DNA from: Bog-473 sp963763575
GTDB taxonomy: Bacteria > Actinomycetota > Acidimicrobiia > Acidimicrobiales > RAAP-2
DNA length: 64,000 nucleotides
Direction of reading: 5' to 3'
Assembly (NCBI GenBank): GCA_963763575.1
Contig: CAVXPD010000026.1
Coordinates: 32,157 to 96,156 of the forward strand
A program made the position numbers and the translations under genes. The notes under the pieces were generated by a model that was given only the letters and a program-made list of their open reading frames with translations, had not been told where the DNA came from and made no database searches. Below, in pieces: positions 41,495 to 51,183 of the stretch (position 1 is its first letter; every line of letters starts with the position of its first letter).

Positions 41495-44400
41495 ATGCTG
41501 GACATCCACCTACTCAACGAACAGCGAATCAGCGGCGGTCCCCGTGCTGGGGACCGTTCCCCCTCGACACGATCGCTCGACCTCTTGGCCTACCTCGTGC
41601 TGCATGCGGGCATGCCCCGAACCCGTCAACACCTCGCGTTCGTCTTCTGGCCGGATTCAAATGAGGCACAGGCCCGTACGAACTTGCGGCGCGAGCTGCA
41701 CCACCTCCGCGGCGTGCTGGGAGACGAACCGTCCCTCGTGGTGGAGTCCAACGCCCTGACCTGGTGCGACCGCCCAACTTGTCGGGTGGACGTCCGCGTG
41801 TTCGAACAAGAGTGCCGAGAAGCGTGGAGGGCGAAGGCTTCCGGAGATGTCGATATGTTCCTCCTCCGCGCCGGGGCAGCCATTGCGGAATATCGCGGCG
41901 ACCTCATGCCGGGTTCATACGAGGATTGGGTACTTGAACACCGAGGGCCACTCCTTCGCAAATGCATTGAACTGTGCGACGAGGTCATCGCTGTCCTCGA
42001 CAAGTCGGGACAGTTCTCAGCGGCACTCGACTTCGCATACCGCCGCGTGGAGCTCCAGCCGCTAGAGGAGGTGGGCTACCGGACACTTATGGCGCTCCAG
42101 GTCGCGAGGGGCGACCAGGCCGCGGCGGTAAGCACGTTTCATCGTTGCGCCGACGTGTTGGAACGGGAGCTCGGTGTCCACCCGGGTACGGAAACCACCA
42201 AGTTCGTGGACAGGCTGCTTGACCGGGCCGGTGACGCAGCAGATCGTCGCGGAGCCACTGTAGAGACTGTGAAGTCGGTCACCAGGTCCGGGCTGGTGGC
42301 GCGGGACACAGAACTCGACGTTCTCGTCGAGCGATGGCGTGCGGCGATCGCTGGGAACCCGGGGATCGCGTTGGTCTCGGGAGAACCGGGGGTCGGGAAG
42401 AGCCGCCTCCTGGCTGAGCTCGCGACGATCGCCGCATCCGAGGGCGCGGCCGTGGCAACAACCCGTTGTTTTAGCCAGTCCGGCAGGCTGGCGTTCGCCC
42501 CGGTGGCCGACTGGATACGGAACTCCGAATTCCAGCCAGCCGTCGAGGGATTGGATCCCTTGTGGCTAGAGGAGGTGGCTCGCCTGGTACCGAACGTTCT
42601 TCGTGAGACACCGGCGCAGCGGCAAGAGCCGACCGAGTCTCGCGACATGGGGTCCACGGTGGATGCATGGCAGCGCCATCGGTTCTTCGAAGGTCTTGCC
42701 CGCGCCGTGCTCTCACCAGGGCGCCCGATTCTGCTCGTGCTCGACGACGTGCACTGGTGCGATCAGGAGACGATGGACTGGCTCGTCTTTTTGCTCGGAT
42801 TCGCCAAAGACGAACGCCTTCTCGTGGCGAGCAGCACTCGCATCGACGAACTCGAGCACAATCGCGAGGTCGTCACGTCCCTACGCGGACTGCGGTCGGC
42901 GGCCTTGGTCACCGATGTCGAGCTCGCACCCTTGGACGTAGCTGGGACCGGAGAGCTTGCTGTGGCACTTCTCGGCCGAGAACTGGACGCCGGAGAAGAG
43001 GAACTCCTGCAAACCGCGACGGGCGGCTATCCGCTCTTCGTGCTCGAAGTGGCACGCTCCTTGATCGATCCCGCGAACCCGCCAGCACCGCTGCGACCTT
43101 CAGACCTCGGCGGAATCTTACGAAGACGCCTTGATCGGGCGTCACCGGTTGCACAAGAGGTATCCGGCATTGCCGCGGCAGTCGGCAGGAACTTCAGTCT
43201 CGACCTACTGAGCGAGGCGACAGACCTCGACGCGGACGTCCTCGTGCAAGCGGTAGACGAACTCTGGCGCCTGGGGATCCTGCGCGAGTCAACGGTCGGC
43301 TACGACTTCTCCCATGACCTCATGCGGGACGCCGCATATGCCGGAGTGTCATCCGCCCGCCGCTGGCTTTTGCACCGCAATGTCGCAGAGGCTCTCGAGG
43401 TTGTTTATGCCGACCACTTGGACACGGTGGCAGCGGCTCTCGCCGAACAGTACGACAGAGGCGGGAGGCCAGATCAAGCACTTGTCTACCTGCAGAAGGC
43501 AGCCGAAGCCGCGACCTCCTTGTTCGCCAACGCAGAAGCCACCCGACTCTACCGACGGTGTCTCGAGCTCATCGAGGCTGAACCCGAAAGTCTCGATCGG
43601 GACGCCCGAGAACTCGAGATCCTCCAGTCCATGTCGGCGCCCTCGAACGGCCTGTACGGGTACGCCTCGCCGATTACCCAGACGATCCTCGAGAGGACGG
43701 TGCTACTCGCCGAGCGCCTCGAGCGGAGGCCGATCCTCGTTCGAAGTCTCGTTGGGCTCTTCGGGACCCGCTTCGTCCAAGGGAACACCGAGCAGTCGTA
43801 CGAGGTCGCCGATCGCGCCCTTGCGCTCGCAGGAGGTGATGCTGCGCTTGCCGCCCAAGCCCATTTCGCGTTCGCAGGCTCCATCTTGTCCCTGGGACAT
43901 CCCGCCACCGCCGCAGAGCACTTCGACCTGGCCATCGAGCTATCACCTGCGACCTCCCTGCTTGTCGGGACGCGCCTCGACGTGCACAGTCAGGGTTGGT
44001 CGGCTCACGCCCACTGGCTTCTCGGAGACGTGGACGGGGCAGCGGCGCGTTCCTCCGATTCCCTCACACGGGCCCGCGCCGCTGACCATCCGTACAGCGT
44101 GGCTGTGGCCCTCGCATACGCGGCAATCACGGCACAACTGTGCGGGGACCGAGACGCCCTCGCAGCGGCAGTCGGCGAACTCGATGGCCTCTGCCGGCGC
44201 TACGAGTTCGCCTACTACGGGGAGTGGGCACTCATCCTCGAAGGCTGGGGCTTGGGCGGCGAGGTGGGAGTGACCCGGATACGCGACGGCATCAGCCGAC
44301 TGCGGTCTCTCGGCGCGTTCGCCAGGATGCCCTACTGGTTTTGTCTGCTTTCATCGACCCTCGAGGCGGTCGGACATCGCGAAGAAGCTGCGGCCGTCCT

Positions 44401-44623
44401 TGACGGTGCCATCATCGATGCGCAGCAGCGCCACGAGCGGTGGTGGCTACCCGAAGCATTGCGGTGCCGCGCTGCGTTCGAGGAGGGCCCAGCGGCCAAT
44501 ACCCTCCTCCGGCGGGCCGCGGAACTCGCCCGCGAGCATGGGAGCCACGCACTCGAGTCGCGGTGCGTGGCGGATCTCCTGGCCGGGGAGCGTTCCGGCC
44601 CTCCGAGGGCCGCTGATCTCTGA
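41495..44623 (+). CDS. AfsR/SARP-like regulator: DNA-binding, BTAD and AAA ATPase domains
   Basis: 1042 residues. Residues 1-95 form an OmpR-like winged helix (S-L-D-L-L-A-Y-L-V-L-H, R-R-E-L-H-H-L-R). Residues 95-245 are a bacterial transcriptional activation domain (Y-R-G-D-L-M-P-G, L-Q-P-L-E-E-V-G-Y-R, L-G-V-H-P-G-T-E). An ATPase follows: Walker A G-E-P-G-V-G-K-S at 296-303 and Walker B L-L-V-L-D-D-V-H-W near 415. The C-terminal 400 residues are Ala-rich helical repeats of TPR type. Such proteins activate secondary-metabolite or stress genes. The adjacent flavoprotein gene is the best candidate target. Confidence 0.88.
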   Translation: MLDIHLLNEQRISGGPRAGDRSPSTRSLDLLAYLVLHAGMPRTRQHLAFVFWPDSNEAQARTNLRRELHHLRGVLGDEPSLVVESNALTWCDRPTCRVDVRVFEQECREAWRAKASGDVDMFLLRAGAAIAEYRGDLMPGSYEDWVLEHRGPLLRKCIELCDEVIAVLDKSGQFSAALDFAYRRVELQPLEEVGYRTLMALQVARGDQAAAVSTFHRCADVLERELGVHPGTETTKFVDRLLDRAGDAADRRGATVETVKSVTRSGLVARDTELDVLVERWRAAIAGNPGIALVSGEPGVGKSRLLAELATIAASEGAAVATTRCFSQSGRLAFAPVADWIRNSEFQPAVEGLDPLWLEEVARLVPNVLRETPAQRQEPTESRDMGSTVDAWQRHRFFEGLARAVLSPGRPILLVLDDVHWCDQETMDWLVFLLGFAKDERLLVASSTRIDELEHNREVVTSLRGLRSAALVTDVELAPLDVAGTGELAVALLGRELDAGEEELLQTATGGYPLFVLEVARSLIDPANPPAPLRPSDLGGILRRRLDRASPVAQEVSGIAAAVGRNFSLDLLSEATDLDADVLVQAVDELWRLGILRESTVGYDFSHDLMRDAAYAGVSSARRWLLHRNVAEALEVVYADHLDTVAAALAEQYDRGGRPDQALVYLQKAAEAATSLFANAEATRLYRRCLELIEAEPESLDRDARELEILQSMSAPSNGLYGYASPITQTILERTVLLAERLERRPILVRSLVGLFGTRFVQGNTEQSYEVADRALALAGGDAALAAQAHFAFAGSILSLGHPATAAEHFDLAIELSPATSLLVGTRLDVHSQGWSAHAHWLLGDVDGAAARSSDSLTRARAADHPYSVAVALAYAAITAQLCGDRDALAAAVGELDGLCRRYEFAYYGEWALILEGWGLGGEVGVTRIRDGISRLRSLGAFARMPYWFCLLSSTLEAVGHREEAAAVLDGAIIDAQQRHERWWLPEALRCRAAFEEGPAANTLLRRAAELAREHGSHALESRCVADLLAGERSGPPRAADL

Positions 44624-44708
44624 GCGGAACGCTCGGCGAACGCTCCCTTCGTAAAGTCCAACGGCAGGAGCCGCCCTCCCGAGGACGGCCAGACGCAAGG
44701 AGGCCACT

Positions 44709-46133
44709 GTGGCCCAGACAAGCTCCACTGCCGGCAATCGGAACGCTGCCGTCCCCCCGTACGACACGCTCTCAGCGAGGCTGGAGCGGCCACTCGTGAC
44801 CCCAGAGGACCCCGAGTACGACGAGGCCCGAGCCGTCTACAACGCAATGATCGACCGCCGGCCTGCCGCCCTGGCGATTTGCCAGAGTTCGAGCGACGTG
44901 GCGGCTTGCGTTCGCTTCGCTGCCGAGCACGGGGTCGAGCTGGCCATCCGTGGCGGCGGCCACAACGCTGGCGGACTCGGTGTGTGGGACGACGCCCTCG
45001 TGGTGGATCTGTCCGCGATGCGAGCGGTGACGGTCGACCCCATGACCCGCACCGTGCAGGTGGCCGGCGGCTGCACGTGGAACGACGTCGATGGTGTGAC
45101 CTGGGAGCACGGCATGGCCATACCGAGCGGCTTTCTCTCATCAACAGGAGTGGGTGGCCTCACGCTCGGCGGCGGGATCGGTTACCTCACGCGTCGCTTC
45201 GGTCTCACCGTCGACAACCTTCGCTCGGCCGAGGTCGTACTCGCCGACGGTCAGCTCGCGACCGCGAGCGCCGACTCCCACCCGGACCTGTACTGGGCGC
45301 TCCGCGGCGGTGGGGGAAACTTCGGCGTCGTCACATCCTTCACGTTCGACTGCCACCCCATCGGCGAAAAGGGCACCGTGATTGGCGGGCCTGTCCTCTA
45401 CGACCTAGAGGACGCTCCGACAGTGATGCGCTGGTACCGAGAGATACTGCCTACTCTTCCGGAGGAACTCAGTGGCTGGATTGGGCTCATCACGATCCCT
45501 CCCGCGCCGCCCTTCCCCGAGGAGCTGTGGGGTCGCAAAGCCTGCGTCATCGTATGGTGTTACACCGGACCACACGATCGCGCCGACGACGTGCTCACCC
45601 CCATCCGTGAGTTCGGCTCGCCGCTGCTCGTCGGCGTCGGCGAAATGCCGTTCCCTGCCCTCCAGAGTGCTTTCGACGCCCTATACCCGGCGGGCCTGCA
45701 GTGGTACTGGCGCGCGGACTTCTTCCGCACGATCAGCGACGAGGCCATAGACATCCACGTCAAGTACGGGCGAATGCTGCCGACCGGGCACTCGACGATG
45801 CACCTGTACCCGATTGATGGCGCGGCCTCTCGTATTGCCGAGGACGCCACCGCCTTCGCATACCGCGACGGAGGATGGGCCGGCGTCATAGTTGGTGTCG
45901 ATCCCGATCCTGGGAACGCCGGATTGATCACTGACTGGGCCAAACGGTACTGGGATGACCTCCATCCAACGTCCGCTGGCGGGGCGTACATCAACTTCAT
46001 GATGGACGAGGGGACAGACCGTGTTCGGGCCTCCTACCTTGGCAATTACGAGCGGCTGGCACGCGTCAAGCAGCGATACGACCCCACAAACCTCTTCCAC
46101 ATCAACCAGAACATCCCGCCCGCCGGGGGTTGA
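44709..46133 (+). CDS. FAD-linked oxidoreductase, berberine-bridge-enzyme type
   Basis: 474 residues. The FAD domain has I-R-G-G-G-H-N-A-G-G, where the His is the usual covalent FAD attachment, followed by T-G-V-G-G-L-T-L-G-G-G-I-G and G-G-G-G-N-F-G-V-V-T. The C-terminal Y-D-P-T-N-L-F-H-I-N-Q-N is the BBE segment. Such enzymes oxidise sugars, phenols or secondary metabolites, using oxygen. The GTG start at 44709 has AGGAGG 5 bases upstream. It is 85 bases after the AfsR-like regulator. There is no signal peptide, so it is cytoplasmic. Confidence 0.9.
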   Translation: MAQTSSTAGNRNAAVPPYDTLSARLERPLVTPEDPEYDEARAVYNAMIDRRPAALAICQSSSDVAACVRFAAEHGVELAIRGGGHNAGGLGVWDDALVVDLSAMRAVTVDPMTRTVQVAGGCTWNDVDGVTWEHGMAIPSGFLSSTGVGGLTLGGGIGYLTRRFGLTVDNLRSAEVVLADGQLATASADSHPDLYWALRGGGGNFGVVTSFTFDCHPIGEKGTVIGGPVLYDLEDAPTVMRWYREILPTLPEELSGWIGLITIPPAPPFPEELWGRKACVIVWCYTGPHDRADDVLTPIREFGSPLLVGVGEMPFPALQSAFDALYPAGLQWYWRADFFRTISDEAIDIHVKYGRMLPTGHSTMHLYPIDGAASRIAEDATAFAYRDGGWAGVIVGVDPDPGNAGLITDWAKRYWDDLHPTSAGGAYINFMMDEGTDRVRASYLGNYERLARVKQRYDPTNLFHINQNIPPAGG

Positions 46134-46356
46134 TGTTGCGAGCTCACGCTCTCGACGACGTTGTCACATCATTGGATCCGAGACCGTAGGTCGCCGGTTC
46201 GGTGATCGTGCCGGCCGAGTGATCGTGGCCCTAATCGTGGTGCATGTGAACGGTCCGAAAGGGGTGAGCTGATGGTCATGGTCCGGACGTGCTCGCAAGT
46301 GACGTCGAAAATCAGCCGCTCAATCCTGAAATAACTGGAAAACGAGGATAATCGAG

Positions 46357-48130
46357 ATGGCACTTCCAGTCGTGCTCGCGGTTGACGAAGATCAAGAGAC
46401 GCTCGGCATACTCGAGAGGCAGCTCATCCATCGGTACTCCTATGACTATCGCGTCGAATGCCTCGTGGAATCAGGTAAGGCGCTGCAGAGACTGACTGAA
46501 CTGGCAGACCGCAGTGAAGATGTGGCACTGGTCCTTGCCGCACAACACCGATTCGGTTACCGCGAGCGATGGTCTGCTCGGACGTGTGCGAGAGTTGCAC
46601 CCACACGCGAAGTGCGCGCTGCTCGTTCCATCGGACGTCTGGACCGACACGTCAAGTGGAAACGAGATCCGAGCCTTGGTCGCTTTAGGCCGCGTTCACT
46701 ACTACGTGGTGAGGCCTGCAGGGGGACACGATGAAGTCTTCCACGAGGCCATTGCCAGCTTCTTCCTCGAATGGGCCACGGAGCGACGCACCGTGCCGCA
46801 CACCATTCACATTGTCGGCGAGTCCTGGTCGGGCAGGGCATACGAGCTGAGGGAAACCTTCGAGCGCTGTGCGGCTCCGCACGCATTCTGCCTGGTGGAC
46901 TCCGATGAGGGGCGCGAGCTGCTCGCGAAGGCTGGCCCCGAGGCCCAGCTCCCGATCATGGCCCTTCCCGATGGCCGAGTGCTGAGCAACCCCTCCAACG
47001 CGGAAATCGCGGAGGCTGCAGGGGCTACGAACGACTTCGACGAGGACATCTATGACGTCGTCATCGTGGGTGCCGGGCCAGCCGGACTTTCCGCAGCCGT
47101 CTACGGTGCGTCCGAGGGCCTGCGCGTCCTGGTGCTTGACGAAGGCGGAATTGGTGGTCAGGTGAGGTCGAGCTCACTGATACGCAACTATTTGGGCTTC
47201 CCGAAGGGCGTGAGTGGCAGCCGACTTGCCGAGCAAGCCTACGAACAGGCTTCAGTGTTCGGAGCGACCTTCGTGTTCATGCATCGAGTGACTGCCATCG
47301 CTCCGTTAGGGGACCGTTTGAGCATCTCGCTTGCCGACGACCGTCGTGTGACCGCGAACACAGTGATCCTGACGATCGGCGCGACCTACCGTCGCCTCGG
47401 TGTTCCCGCGCTGGATGCCCTAACGGGTGCCGGCGTCTTCTACGGCGGGCCCGTCTCGGAAGCTGCTGCTTTGACCGGCAAGACCGCGTACGTTGTCGGT
47501 GGGGGAAACTCGGCCGGCCAGGCGGTTCTGCACCTTGCGCGGTACGCGAGACAGGTCACTCTCATCGTGCGTGCGCAGTCACTTCAGGCGGGAATGTCGC
47601 ACTACCTGAGTCGAGAAATCGAGGTCACGTCCAACATCGATGTGCGTCTCAGCACCGAAGTGATCGCCGGGAGTGGTGAGGGGCGCTTGCAGCACCTGGT
47701 GCTGGTCGATAGGGCCACCGACAAACAAGAGACGGTCGCTGCCGATGCACTGTTCGTGTTGATCGGCGCCGACCCACACACCGATTGGTTGCCTCCAAAT
47801 GTCGCCAGAGATCCGAATGGGTTTCTACTAACCGGTGAAGAGGCCGCGGACAGCTGCAACTGGCCGATGAAGCGCCGACCTCATTCACTCGAGACGACCA
47901 TGCCCTGCGTTTTCGCGGCTGGCGACGTGAGGCGTTCTTCAGTCAAGCGCGTGGCTTCCGCTGTGGGCGAGGGATCGATCGCCATTCGGCTCGTCCAAAC
48001 GCTTCTCGCCGACGAGGAGGTAGATGTCGTCGGAGTGGGCAGTACTCGTGGAGACACGCCACGGGTTCAGTTCGAGTCAGCCGCCGCGTTCAAGGCCTGC
48101 CAACGGCCGCCCGAAGGGCTTCAGCCTTGA
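46357..48130 (+). pseudogene. Receiver-like domain fused to thioredoxin-reductase-like flavoprotein, frameshifted
   Basis: Frame 1 (46357-46545) encodes the start of a response-regulator receiver: V-V-L-A-V-D-E-D-Q-E-T-L and V-A-L-V-L-A-A-Q. Frame 2 continues it and then gives a flavoprotein: V-I-V-G-A-G-P-A-G-L-S-A, D-E-G-G-I-G-G-Q, V-V-G-G-G-N-S-A-G-Q-A and V-F-A-A-G-D-V-R. One extra base near 46541-46547 explains the switch. In intact relatives the phosphoacceptor is L-L-A-D-Q; here it reads L-A-A-Q, so the Asp is Ala. The flavoprotein half lacks the CxxC of true thioredoxin reductases. The fused architecture is known in actinobacteria; the break may be real or a base-calling error. Confidence 0.78.
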
Positions 48131-48303
48131 TGGCGACTGGCCTGATCACAATGGCATCGGATCTCAGGGCGGAGGTCCTGAATGCCAACTCCGGCCTCGA
48201 AGCGGAGTCCGAAGGCCGCGCTTCATCGGAGCCGAATGGTCTCAGCCCGTATATGAGATACGAGTCAGGCCAGCCAAGCCGGGACGGTAGAGGCCTTGTC
48301 GCC

Positions 48304-49266
48304 CTACTGGTCGAAGACAGACCCTGAGGACGCCCCGTTAAGTCCCCTGTCCGGAAGGGTGAAGACAAGGGTCTGCGGGTTGAGTCCGGTCTGTTGCTCG
48401 CTGAGCTGCGTGAACTGACCATCCGACGGGTTCAACACAGTGATGATGGCGTCGTACTGGGTGACTGTGCCTTCTGCGCAATCGGGCACGCAGTTGTCGT
48501 CGCCCCATTTACCTTGTCCGACCCCCATGCTCGGGCCCCATGACATCCAGATGATGTTTGTGACAACGTTGCCCGCGTCGGCGGAGAACCAGATGGTCTG
48601 AGGCTCCACCCCCGTCCAGCCGCCGATCGTGATGGTAGGCATTGATGCAGAATTGGCGGCTGCGGGAGACTGCGGCACTGTGGTCGGCAGGGTGGTTCCC
48701 GTGCTTGTGAGCGCTGAGACGTTGGTCGGAGCTGTCGTGGGTGTCCCCACCATTGGTGAGGTCCCAGTGGTTGTCGAGATCGCTGAGGTCCCCGCAATGG
48801 TCGTGGTCGTCGAGGTCGCAGACCTCCCCGAAGTGGTCGTGGTCGTGGTCGTCGCGGTCGCCGCTGCCTCCTTCTCGACCTTGATGCGTGTTCTGACGCT
48901 GGTCGGGGCGGGATTCGGGGCTGCGAATGCGATGAGCAACGCGACGCTCAGCCCCATCACGAGGAGGAGGAACGCGCCCCACCCGACCAACTTCTGCGCA
49001 CCGGCACCGGACTTTTGCGGGGGTGGGTCTTCCTCTTCCGTTGCCGCGGCCGCGATGTCCTTTGGGGTGCCGACTCTCTGGAGCAGCTCGCGCACGTCCC
49101 AGGGCGAGCTGGGGGGTTTGTGGGCGAGTGCGTTGTCCACGTGCTCACGGATTTCGGAAACGAGCTGCTCGCGCCCGGGTTCGGGTACCGACGCCAAAGC
49201 TGCGTCGAGCTCCTTGAAGTAAGAGCTCAGGATGCGCTCGATCTCCGACTGCTGACTCAAGCTCAT
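48304..49266 (-). CDS. HAAS-domain membrane protein with Thr-rich linker
   Basis: 320 residues. Residues 8-50 match the HAAS signalling domain (S-S-Y-F-K-E-L-D-A-A-L then R-E-Q-L-V-S-E-I-R-E-H-V), which usually accompanies PadR regulators. One membrane helix follows (W-G-A-F-L-L-L-V-M-G-L-S-V-A-L-L-I), then about 70 residues rich in Thr, Ser and Ala outside the membrane, and a C-terminal domain with two Cys (D-N-C-V-P-D-C) and aromatic residues. It probably transmits an envelope state to PadR. The start overlaps the padR stop (ATGA). Confidence 0.8.
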   Translation of the reverse strand: MSLSQQSEIERILSSYFKELDAALASVPEPGREQLVSEIREHVDNALAHKPPSSPWDVRELLQRVGTPKDIAAAATEEEDPPPQKSGAGAQKLVGWGAFLLLVMGLSVALLIAFAAPNPAPTSVRTRIKVEKEAAATATTTTTTTSGRSATSTTTTIAGTSAISTTTGTSPMVGTPTTAPTNVSALTSTGTTLPTTVPQSPAAANSASMPTITIGGWTGVEPQTIWFSADAGNVVTNIIWMSWGPSMGVGQGKWGDDNCVPDCAEGTVTQYDAIITVLNPSDGQFTQLSEQQTGLNPQTLVFTLPDRGLNGASSGSVFDQ

Positions 49267-49610
49267 GTCACTCCGCCTAGCTCAAGGACCCGATCAACGG
49301 CCTTGCGGAATTTATCCCATTGCTCGGCAAAGGACTCGAGCGCCTTGTCGCCCTGTCTGGTGATCCGGTAGTAGCGACGAGGCGGTCCCTGGTTGGACTC
49401 CTGCCAGAACGTGTCGACCAGCCCGTCTTGGCGAAGTCGGGCGAGCAGCGGGTAGAGGGTTCCCTCGCTGGTCACGAGGCCACCGAGTTCGGTGAGCTCG
49501 CCCACCAGCTCGAAGCCGTAGCGCTCTCGTTCTCGTAACAAAGCGAGCACGCAGTACTCGATGGCGCCCCGGCGCATCTGGGTCAGTTGCGCGTCCCGCT
49601 TGGCTACCAT
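49263..49610 (-). CDS. PadR-family transcriptional regulator
   Basis: 115 residues of winged helix: Y-C-V-L-A-L-L-R-E-R-E-R-Y-G-F-E-L, E-G-T-L-Y-P-L-L-A-R-L-R-Q-D-G-L-V and R-R-Y-Y-R-I-T-R-Q-G are the PadR blocks. It is the first gene of a two-gene operon with the HAAS-domain protein and overlaps it by four bases. The pairing is common and usually controls envelope or antibiotic-stress genes. Confidence 0.92.
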   Translation of the reverse strand: MVAKRDAQLTQMRRGAIEYCVLALLRERERYGFELVGELTELGGLVTSEGTLYPLLARLRQDGLVDTFWQESNQGPPRRYYRITRQGDKALESFAEQWDKFRKAVDRVLELGGVT

Positions 49611-49889
49611 GCTTCACAAAGTAGCTTGGAAATGTGCCCAGGGCAAATGAAGTGTGTCAACGGCGTAGGTGTCGAGGCGGTTCTTTTGGGTTGTCCAGCG
49701 CTACAAACAGTGACGGCCTCAGAGATGGCTCGCTGATTGCCAACCAGCGGGACCGTCCCTGGAGGTCGCCATGGTGATTGCGATCCGCTTACCGAACCGC
49801 TTGGGCAGATCGCTGTAGGAAGGCAAGCTTCCACTTAGCGACGCCGGGCTCCGCACCCATTCCGGCTCCGCCGCCATCCCTGGAAGGAC

Positions 49890-50597
49890 TTAGGACACGG
49901 TGATGGGATGTGGGGCATACTCGGCGATGACGACCTGGGATGGAATCACCCGACAGAGGGCGGAGATTGTGAACGACCCCGTCGGCGGAGTGCCGAGCAA
50001 CGCCCAAGGGATCGACCAGGACCCGTCAGGGTTGGCCGGCGCAGCGTTGCCCACTACGGAACCGACGCCAAACTTGATTTGCACCGCCGCATAGACGGTC
50101 CCACCGATGATGCGCGACCCATCGGGCATGGTCGTCGGGCACCTATCTGTCGAGGAGAGGGCGAAGGGAACACCAATCGCTACGGACGCTGGACTACTCC
50201 AGGCGAGACCTGTGGGAACAATCCCAATGGTCGCAGGCGACGTCACTGCCGACCCCGCCCTGTTGCTGAACCGTGCGCGCAGCTCCCATCCTTTCTCAAA
50301 TTCGGTGAGTCTGCCGGTCGTGAACGTGGTGGTCCTCAGTGACTTGATAGTGATCCACGACGACCCGTTCTCGACCGACAGTTGCCACACCACGCGAGGA
50401 GTCGGACGGCCGCTCGCCGCCGCCGAGAAGGTCAAGGTGCCGCCCGAATAGGCCGTCTGACTCACAGGATTCAGGGTCACCTGCGGGGCCACCGCGGATG
50501 CTGCCGCGGCCGTTCCCGCCAAAACGACATTGACACCGGCGACAGCAAGCAAAACCACCAGAGCTGCACGCAAAGAGGTGAATGGAGCCCTTCGCAT
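49890..50597 (-). CDS. Secreted protein with an Ig-like domain
   Basis: 235 residues. Signal sequence R-R-A-P-F then L-R-A-A-L-V-V-L-L-A-V-A-G with cleavage near A-A-A-A-S. The next 90 residues look like an immunoglobulin-type domain: V-T-L-N-P-V-S-Q-T, Y-S-G-G-T-L-T-F-S-A-A-A, V-V-W-Q-L-S. The C-terminal 110 residues have two Cys and strand-like pattern. I chose ATG 50597 because GGAGGG lies upstream and it opens on the signal peptide; a longer frame reaches 50741. No function is evident beyond export and adhesion-like fold. Confidence 0.75.
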   Translation of the reverse strand: MRRAPFTSLRAALVVLLAVAGVNVVLAGTAAAASAVAPQVTLNPVSQTAYSGGTLTFSAAASGRPTPRVVWQLSVENGSSWITIKSLRTTTFTTGRLTEFEKGWELRARFSNRAGSAVTSPATIGIVPTGLAWSSPASVAIGVPFALSSTDRCPTTMPDGSRIIGGTVYAAVQIKFGVGSVVGNAAPANPDGSWSIPWALLGTPPTGSFTISALCRVIPSQVVIAEYAPHPITVS

Positions 50598-51183
50598 CGT
50601 CTCTCTCCCTCCGATTCCGTTGACATGACAGAACCGATTCCGAAACAGTTCTGCAAGCTCGGTACGAACAGGTACCTTGCACACCACGGTAGCTGGCAGG
50701 ACCAGGCACGTCAAGAGGGTGCCAACCAACGCCCTGCCCATTACGAGGGAGATCCGAAAATCCGATTCCGTCTCTATCAGTCCCAGCCGTGCGGAGTTCG
50801 CTGCTCATCGTGGCTAGCCCATGCCGGGGGCAAGACGCACCGGGAACAGGCGGGACGGCTCGGACCCATAGTTGGGACAGGGTTGGGACGGATTCACCGC
50901 CCTAGCAGCGGATTAATCGCACGGACAGCGCGCGGAACACTTATCCCAGGTCGGTAGAGACAACGTCGTCGCAGATCCCGACCTCATCCGCCGGGATTGG
51001 CGCGACACTCGTCGGTTCCGAGGTGTCAGTCACCGCCTCTGCTGAGGAGCGAGAGCCCGTCTGGGTCACGCAGAAGCGACTATCCGGGCTGCGCCGGCTA
51101 CGAGGCCGAGACAGACCGTGAGATCCCAGTCGTCGCTCGTGAACCAGGGTGACCATCTCGTGGGACGGGCAGAGGCTCGATCG
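50598..51183. other. 586-base gap without a supported gene
   Basis: Short frames on both strands lack ribosome-binding sites and family similarity. I see no repeat or RNA signature. It separates the secreted-protein gene from the end of metB. Confidence 0.4.
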
